The notes under the pieces: generated by a model
What the model was told of the DNA's origin: nothing
The model's database searches: none
The model's input: the letters and a program-made list of their open reading frames with translations, nothing else
Shown here: positions 59,309 to 64,000 of the stretch, piece by piece
Layout of the letters: each line of letters opens with the position of its first letter
How positions within the stretch are numbered: position 1 is the first letter of the stretch
Source: Salinibacterium sp.
Lineage (GTDB): Bacteria; Actinomycetota; Actinomycetes; Actinomycetales; Microbacteriaceae
Length of the DNA: 64,000 nt
Assembly (NCBI GenBank): GCA_015234465.1
Contig: JADGNA010000011.1
Coordinates: 1-64,000 of the forward strand
Reading direction: 5' to 3'
Made by a program: the position numbers and the translations under genes

Positions 59309-61468
59309 ATGAGCGCCTACGTCACGAGGAGCGACCTTTCGGTTGCGCCGCAGATCGCCGAGTTCGCCGAGGAGACGCTCGCGTCGTTCGGCCGGGACAG
59401 TGGGGCGTTCTGGGAGGGCGTGAGCCGAATCATCCGCGACCTGACCCCCGTCAACGAGCAGCTGCTGCGCGTGCGCGACGAACTGCAGGCGCAGATCGAC
59501 GAGTACCACCGGGCGAACCCCGAGCGGCCAAACCCGGCGGAGTACCGCGCCTTCCTCGAGGAGATCGGCTATCTGCAGCCCGAACCCCCCTCGGTGCAGG
59601 TCACGACCGAGAACGTCGACCCCGAGATCGCGAGCATCGCCGGGCCGCAGCTGGTCGTGCCGCTGCTCAACGCCCGCTTCGCGATCAACGCCGCGAACGC
59701 GCGCTGGGGCTCCTACTACGACGCGCTCTACGGCACGGATGCGATCAGCACGGAGGGCGAGTTGGCCCCCGGCAAGGGCTACAACGAGGCCCGCGGCGCC
59801 CAGGTGATCGCCCGCGGCCGCGAGCTGCTCGACCTCGTCGCCCCCCTCGCGGAGGGTTCGCACGCGCAGGCGACCGCCTACCGCGTCGAGGGCGGCCGCC
59901 TCGTGGTCGAACTCGACGGCACCACCTCGACGACGGATGCCTTCGCCGGCTACGTGGGCGAGGCATCCGCCCCCTCCCGCGTGCTGCTGAAGCACAACGG
60001 GCTGCACGTCGAGATCGTCATCGACCGCGATGGCGCGATCGGATCGACGGATGCCGCGGGCGTGCAGGACATCGTGCTCGAATCCGCCATCACGACGATC
60101 ATGGACCTCGAGGATTCCGTCGCCGCGGTCGACGCCGAGGACAAGTCGCTCGGCTACCGCAACTGGCGCGGGCTCATGGACCGCAGCCTCACGGAGGAGG
60201 TCAGCAAGGGCGGCAGCTCCTTCACCCGCGTGCTCGCGGAGGACCGCGACTACACCGCCCCCGACGGTTCGACGCTCACCCTTCCGGGCCGCTCGACGCT
60301 CTTCATCCGCAACGTCGGCCACCTCATGCGCACGGACGCGGTGAAGGATGCCGCGGGCAATGAGGTCTTCGAGGGCATCCTCGACGCCATCATGACGGCG
60401 CTCGGCTCGCTCGCCGACCTCGAGGGAGACAAGGCGGGAGGCAACTCCCGCACCGGGTCGATGTACATCGTGAAGCCCAAGATGCACGGGCCCGACGAGG
60501 TCGCGTTCGCCGTGCGCCTCTTCGGTGCCGTCGAGGAGCTGCTGGGCCTGCCGGCCCGCACCCTCAAGGTCGGCATCATGGACGAGGAGCGCCGCACCTC
60601 GGCCAACCTCGCGGCCTGCATCGCCGCGGCATCCGATCGTGTCGTCTTCATCAACACGGGCTTCCTCGACCGCACGGGTGACGAGATCCACACCTCCATG
60701 CAGGCCGGGCCGCTCGCACCCAAGAGCACCATGCGCGCGCAACCGTTCATGAAGGTCTACGAGGCGCGCAACGTCGGCATCGGTGTCGACACGGGGCTCG
60801 ACGGCCGCGGCCAGATCGGCAAGGGCATGTGGGCGATGCCCGACCTCATGGCCGACATGCTCGAGCAGAAGGGTGCGCACGTCGAGGCCGGGGCATCCAC
60901 CGCCTGGGTGCCCTCCCCCACCGCCGCAACCCTGCACGCGACGCACTACCACCGCATCGATGCCTTCGCCGCCCGGGCTGCGCTGCCGAAGGTCGGCGCC
61001 GACAGCCTCGACGTGCTGCTGCAGGTGCCGCTCGCGGGCGAGGGCGAGCTCACGCCCAAGGTCGTGCAGAACGAGGTCGACAACAACGTGCAGTCGATCC
61101 TCGGCTACGTCGTGCGCTGGATCGACCAGGGCGTCGGATGCTCGAAGGTGCCCGACATCCACGGCGTCGCCCTCATGGAGGACCGCGCCACGCTCCGCAT
61201 CTCGAGCCAGCTGCTCGCCAACTGGCTCACGCACGGGCTCATCACGGAAGCGCAGATCGACGAGGCGATCGACAAGTACTCGATCGTCGTCGACGAGCAG
61301 AACGCGGGCGACCCCTTCTATGAGCAGCTGACGAAGAACTCGGCCAACAACATCGCACGGGAGGCCGCACGTCGCCTCATCGTCGAGGGTGCAACCCAAC
61401 CAAGCGGGTACACGGAGCCGATCCTGCACGAGCTGCGCCGCCGCAAGAAGGCCGCCAACCTGGTCTAA
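59309..61468 (+). CDS. glcB: Malate synthase G
   Basis: A 719-residue malate synthase of the monomeric G type (723-741 residues in well-known members). ATG 59309 after AAGGGGAG. Signature [18 protein letters not shown] begins near residue 262; [18 protein letters not shown] lies in the TIM barrel; catalytic Asp in [12 protein letters not shown] near residue 626. Condenses glyoxylate and acetyl-CoA to malate, allowing growth on acetate, fatty acids or glycolate. No isocitrate lyase gene is in this window. Confidence 0.96.
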   Translation: MSAYVTRSDLSVAPQIAEFAEETLASFGRDSGAFWEGVSRIIRDLTPVNEQLLRVRDELQAQIDEYHRANPERPNPAEYRAFLEEIGYLQPEPPSVQVTTENVDPEIASIAGPQLVVPLLNARFAINAANARWGSYYDALYGTDAISTEGELAPGKGYNEARGAQVIARGRELLDLVAPLAEGSHAQATAYRVEGGRLVVELDGTTSTTDAFAGYVGEASAPSRVLLKHNGLHVEIVIDRDGAIGSTDAAGVQDIVLESAITTIMDLEDSVAAVDAEDKSLGYRNWRGLMDRSLTEEVSKGGSSFTRVLAEDRDYTAPDGSTLTLPGRSTLFIRNVGHLMRTDAVKDAAGNEVFEGILDAIMTALGSLADLEGDKAGGNSRTGSMYIVKPKMHGPDEVAFAVRLFGAVEELLGLPARTLKVGIMDEERRTSANLAACIAAASDRVVFINTGFLDRTGDEIHTSMQAGPLAPKSTMRAQPFMKVYEARNVGIGVDTGLDGRGQIGKGMWAMPDLMADMLEQKGAHVEAGASTAWVPSPTAATLHATHYHRIDAFAARAALPKVGADSLDVLLQVPLAGEGELTPKVVQNEVDNNVQSILGYVVRWIDQGVGCSKVPDIHGVALMEDRATLRISSQLLANWLTHGLITEAQIDEAIDKYSIVVDEQNAGDPFYEQLTKNSANNIAREAARRLIVEGATQPSGYTEPILHELRRRKKAANLV

Positions 61469-61477
61469 CCGCAAGAC

Positions 61478-61513
61478 AGGAGGGGCCCGGCTCGCGCGAG
61501 CCGGGCCCCTCCT
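61478..61513. terminator. Bidirectional terminator between malate synthase and alcohol dehydrogenase genes
   Basis: A perfect 36-base palindrome-like stem (arms 61478-61494 and 61497-61513, core GGGGCCCGGCTCG), placed between convergent genes. T-runs are poor on both sides; position and stability support the call. Confidence 0.8.
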
Positions 61514-61526
61514 CGTTGCTGAGCCC

Positions 61527-62639
61527 CTACTGCGGCAGTCGCAAGATCGGCTTGATCACCTCGCCCGACTTGGAGTCGGCGAGCGCCTGCTCGATCTGGT
61601 CGAACTCGTAGTACTTGACCAGTTTGTCGAAGGGGAAGCGCCCCTGCGTGTAGAGCTCGACGAGCGCCGGGATGAGCTGGCCGGAGCGCCCTCCGCCGCC
61701 GAGCACGCCGACAACCCGCTTGCCCCACAGGGTGGTGAGGTGGTCGAGTGAGAAGCGGGCCCCGGCGGGGGCGCCGCCGATGAGCACGAGGGTTCCGAGC
61801 ATCCCGACTGTCTCGGCCATCTTCTCAATGACGGGGATGACGCCCGTGCAGTCGTAGGCGAAGTCGACCGTCGACCCCGTGATCTTCGCGACCTCCTCGA
61901 CAAGGTCGTTGTCGCGGGAGTTGATCGTGTGGGTCGCGCCGAACTCGCGGGCCATCTCGAGACGGTTGTCGTGCACGTCGGCCGCAATGATCGTCGTGGC
62001 GCCCGTGTTCGTCGCCGCCATGATCGCGGCGAGGCCGACCGCGCCGACGCCCACGATGAGCACCGAGTCGCCGAGCCGGGGGCGCGTCTCATTCAGCACG
62101 GCTCCCGCGCCCGTGCCCAGGCCGCACGCGAGCGGCCCCAGGAGTTCGACCGGGGTGTCGCCGGGAACCTTGACCAGCGCATCCGCCCGCGTCAACGAGT
62201 AGGTGGCGAACGACGACTGGCCGAAGAAGTGACCGCTGAGCGTCTGGCCATCTCGACTGTAGGCGCTCGTGCCCGCCTGCTCGCCCTTGAAGCGGCGCCC
62301 CGACACGAGCGCGTCACCCGTACGCAGGCAGTAGCGCGGCTCACCGTCGAGGCAGTTGCGGCACTCACCACACGAGGGCCACCCAATGATGACCTTGTCG
62401 CCGACGGCGACCTGCGTGACCCCCTCGCCGACCTGCTCCACGACGCCAGCGCCCTCGTGGCCGAGGATCGCGGGGAAGGTGACTCCCATGTCGCCCTCGC
62501 GGGAGATCAGGTCGGTATGGCACACCCCCACGGCGGCGATGCGCACGAGCACCTCGCCCCTGCCGGGCGCCTCGAGCTCGACCTCCTGCTGCTCGAATGC
62601 TGCGTCCTGCTCTTCGACGACCAGTGCCTGGATCTTCAT
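61527..62639 (-). CDS. Zinc-dependent alcohol dehydrogenase (aryl/benzyl alcohol type)
   Basis: A 370-residue MDR enzyme from ATG 62639 (MKIQALVVEEQDAAFEQQEV). Catalytic zinc ligands Cys40 (GVCHTD) and His61-Glu62 (GHEGAG); structural zinc cysteines 90, 93, 96 and 104 (CGECRNC, YC); Rossmann motif VLIVGVGAVGLAAI near 193. The C-terminal half has GGGGRSGQLIPALVELYTQG. Resembles aryl-alcohol/benzyl-alcohol dehydrogenases that use NAD; substrate not proved. A few bases upstream in frame, an ATG at 62684 is less likely. Confidence 0.88.
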   Translation of the reverse strand: MKIQALVVEEQDAAFEQQEVELEAPGRGEVLVRIAAVGVCHTDLISREGDMGVTFPAILGHEGAGVVEQVGEGVTQVAVGDKVIIGWPSCGECRNCLDGEPRYCLRTGDALVSGRRFKGEQAGTSAYSRDGQTLSGHFFGQSSFATYSLTRADALVKVPGDTPVELLGPLACGLGTGAGAVLNETRPRLGDSVLIVGVGAVGLAAIMAATNTGATTIIAADVHDNRLEMAREFGATHTINSRDNDLVEEVAKITGSTVDFAYDCTGVIPVIEKMAETVGMLGTLVLIGGAPAGARFSLDHLTTLWGKRVVGVLGGGGRSGQLIPALVELYTQGRFPFDKLVKYYEFDQIEQALADSKSGEVIKPILRLPQ

Positions 62640-62710
62640 GCCGCCACGGTGCCACCGGGCGCCTGAGCATTCAACGATTTGCACGGGGCTCTCAGGTCGA
62701 GGCCAAATGT

Positions 62711-62743
62711 GCGCACCGGATGTTCACCTCGCATTCATTCGAA
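62711..62743 (+). promoter_or_regulatory. Candidate PHO box upstream of phnD
   Basis: Three consecutive 11-base units: GCGCACCGGAT, GTTCACCTCGC and ATTCATTCGAA. The middle unit fits the Streptomyces PhoP direct-repeat consensus (GTTCACC core) and the third keeps TTCA. A -10-like TAGTTC (62758-62763) follows 14 bases later. This would put the importer under phosphate-starvation control (inference). The rest of the 184-base divergent gap shows nothing else. Confidence 0.5.
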
Positions 62744-62823
62744 GTCTGGCGGTCTCGTAGTTCGCCGTCTCCTGCACCTGCTTGTCTCTCCCGCGTCTGC
62801 TTCCCCTCCCGAAAGGCACAGCC

Positions 62824-63729
62824 ATGAACATCCGCTCCCTCACGGGCCTCGGCGCCCTCACCCTCGTCGGTGCCGTCGCACTGACCGGCTGCACGGCCGA
62901 AGCATCCGCTGACGAGTCGGCCGACATCATCCGCATCGCCACGCTTCCCACGGGCGACGACCCCACCGCGGTGAACCCCATCGAGGAACTCGGCGCCCTC
63001 ATCGAGGCCGAGACCGGCAGGGAGGTCGAGATCATCGACGCCCCCGACTACCTCGGCGTCGTCGAGGCGGTGCGAGCCGACCACGTCGACATCGCCCTCA
63101 TGAGCGCCTTCCCAAGCGCCCTCGCCGTCAACACGGGCGAGGTGGATGCCCTCATGACCTGGCCGGGCTCGCCCGACCCGGTCTCGAAGTGCTACGTGCT
63201 CGCCGACTCCCCCATCCAGTCGGTCGAGGAGCTGAAGGGCAAGACCGTCGCCTTCGCCGACCCCGGCTCCAGCTCGGGCTTCTTCATGCCCGTGCACCTG
63301 CTCGACAGCGTGGGCCTCGAGCGCGACGCCGACTACGACGCCCTCTTCACGGGCGGCCACGACCGCAGCGCGATCGCCGTCAAGGAGGGCCAGGTCGACG
63401 CGGCCTGCACCGCCACCATGCTGACGAAGATGCTCGGCACCGACTTCTTCCCCTTCGAGGAGGGCGACATCCGGTTCATCGGGGAGAGCATCCCGATGGA
63501 CGTGAGCATGGCGGTCATCGCGAGCCAGGCGATGAGCGACGCGAAGCGTGACGCCCTGCTCGAGGCGCTGCCGAAGGTCTTCGTCGAGGAGAACAAGGAT
63601 GCGCTCGGCGTCTACGCCGAGGCCGGCATGATGGGCGTCGACCCTGTGCTCGCCCCGGGCCGTGACGCCTTCCAGTCGCTCGTCGACGTGGCCGCCGTCG
63701 CCGGCGTCGACATCTCGGACCTCAAGTGA
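62824..63729 (+). CDS. phnD: Phosphate/phosphite/phosphonate ABC transporter, substrate-binding lipoprotein
   Basis: A 301-residue lipoprotein from ATG 62824. Signal peptide with lipobox LTGC (Cys23), then a PhnD-type binding fold: [73 protein letters not shown]. The SSSG loop is the anion-binding element of the family. Ligand (phosphonate, phosphite or phosphate) cannot be fixed from sequence. Stop overlaps the phnC start (TGATG). Confidence 0.9.
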   Translation: MNIRSLTGLGALTLVGAVALTGCTAEASADESADIIRIATLPTGDDPTAVNPIEELGALIEAETGREVEIIDAPDYLGVVEAVRADHVDIALMSAFPSALAVNTGEVDALMTWPGSPDPVSKCYVLADSPIQSVEELKGKTVAFADPGSSSGFFMPVHLLDSVGLERDADYDALFTGGHDRSAIAVKEGQVDAACTATMLTKMLGTDFFPFEEGDIRFIGESIPMDVSMAVIASQAMSDAKRDALLEALPKVFVEENKDALGVYAEAGMMGVDPVLAPGRDAFQSLVDVAAVAGVDISDLK

Positions 63730-64000
63730 TGACGGCCAACACGACGGTGGTGCCTGCGCGTGGACTCGCGCAGGCACCCGCCACGACCGCCGAACTTCGC
63801 GCCATGCTGCCGCTCGTGCAGGTGCGCGACCTGAAGGTCGAGTACAACGCGGCCGACGGGCTCGTGCTCGACGGGGTCGACCTCGACCTGTTCCCCGGCG
63901 AGATGGTTGCCCTGCTCGGCTCCTCCGGCTCCGGCAAGTCCACCCTCATGCGCACGCTCACCGGGTTCGCACCCATCACGAGCGGCACGGTGCGGGCGGC
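63729..64000 (+). CDS. phnC: ABC transporter ATP-binding protein (PhnC-like), partial
   Basis: Runs off the right edge after 90 codons. ATG 63729 shares one base with the phnD stop. After an unusual ~30-residue N-terminal extension ([20 protein letters not shown]), the ATPase domain starts at [15 protein letters not shown], with Walker [10 protein letters not shown] and [13 protein letters not shown]. The position after phnD makes PhnC the likely identity; the permease would follow outside the window. Confidence 0.85.
   Translation, partial: MTANTTVVPARGLAQAPATTAELRAMLPLVQVRDLKVEYNAADGLVLDGVDLDLFPGEMVALLGSSGSGKSTLMRTLTGFAPITSGTVRA

Noticed and set aside
58667-61474. A 935-codon minus-strand open frame opposite malate synthase and part of iclR
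   Set aside because: Both underlying genes are clear and conserved on their own frames; this frame has no ribosome-binding site or recognisable domain.

Overview
The window is high-GC DNA (roughly two thirds G+C) from an actinobacterium, most probably a member of the Microbacteriaceae (Micrococcales). The evidence is the spc operon without rpsN between rplE and rpsH, an RpoB N-terminus of the MAAARNAS type read from a TTG codon, frequent GTG starts, and gene content (DUF4916-like Nudix protein, Lhr-Nei pair, cory-CC-star protein). No tRNA, rRNA, CRISPR array or insertion sequence was recognised.

Bases 1-38833 are almost entirely on the minus strand and form one large transcription/translation supercluster. 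In the direction of transcription it runs rpoB-rpoC, a membrane protein, an FHA protein, a complete type IV pilus (T4P) locus (pilB-pilT-pilC-pilA, three minor prepilins, pilD, pilM-pilN-pilO), an Ala/Pro-rich membrane protein, rpsL-rpsG-fusA-tuf, a type IB topoisomerase, and the S10/spc operons from rpsJ to the start of rplO. The T4P block of about 13 kb sits between rpoC and rpsL. Strong promoters can be read ahead of rpsJ, rpsL and rpoB, each with a leader of about 190-300 nt.

Bases 39071-48391 are mostly plus strand: a spermidine-synthase-like protein, a PQQ-dependent-dehydrogenase-like lipoprotein, a helical-repeat protein, an SprT-like protease, a ComB-like protein (minus), a DEAD-box helicase, a GNAT acetyltransferase, and a three-gene unit of cstA, a small protein ending in Cys-Cys, and an ArsA-type ATPase. 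A diverged copy of the last codons of the GNAT gene lies just after the ATPase, so the unit looks inserted or recombined at the 3' end of the GNAT gene. Three copies of a hairpin repeat with constant arms and a variable self-complementary core lie between 39146 and 43032.

Bases 48477-64000 hold a Nudix protein, lhr-nei, a possible 2OG-Fe(II)-type protein, a TetR regulator divergent from a group 2 sigma factor across an operator-rich spacer, an acyl-CoA dehydrogenase, an IclR regulator divergent from malate synthase G, a zinc alcohol dehydrogenase, and the start of a phosphonate/phosphate-type ABC importer (phnD, partial phnC) behind a candidate PHO box. The best candidates for something not well described are the cstA/CC-tail/ArsA unit, the hairpin repeat family, the TetR-sigma operator array, and an over-used GGATGC/GCATCC word.
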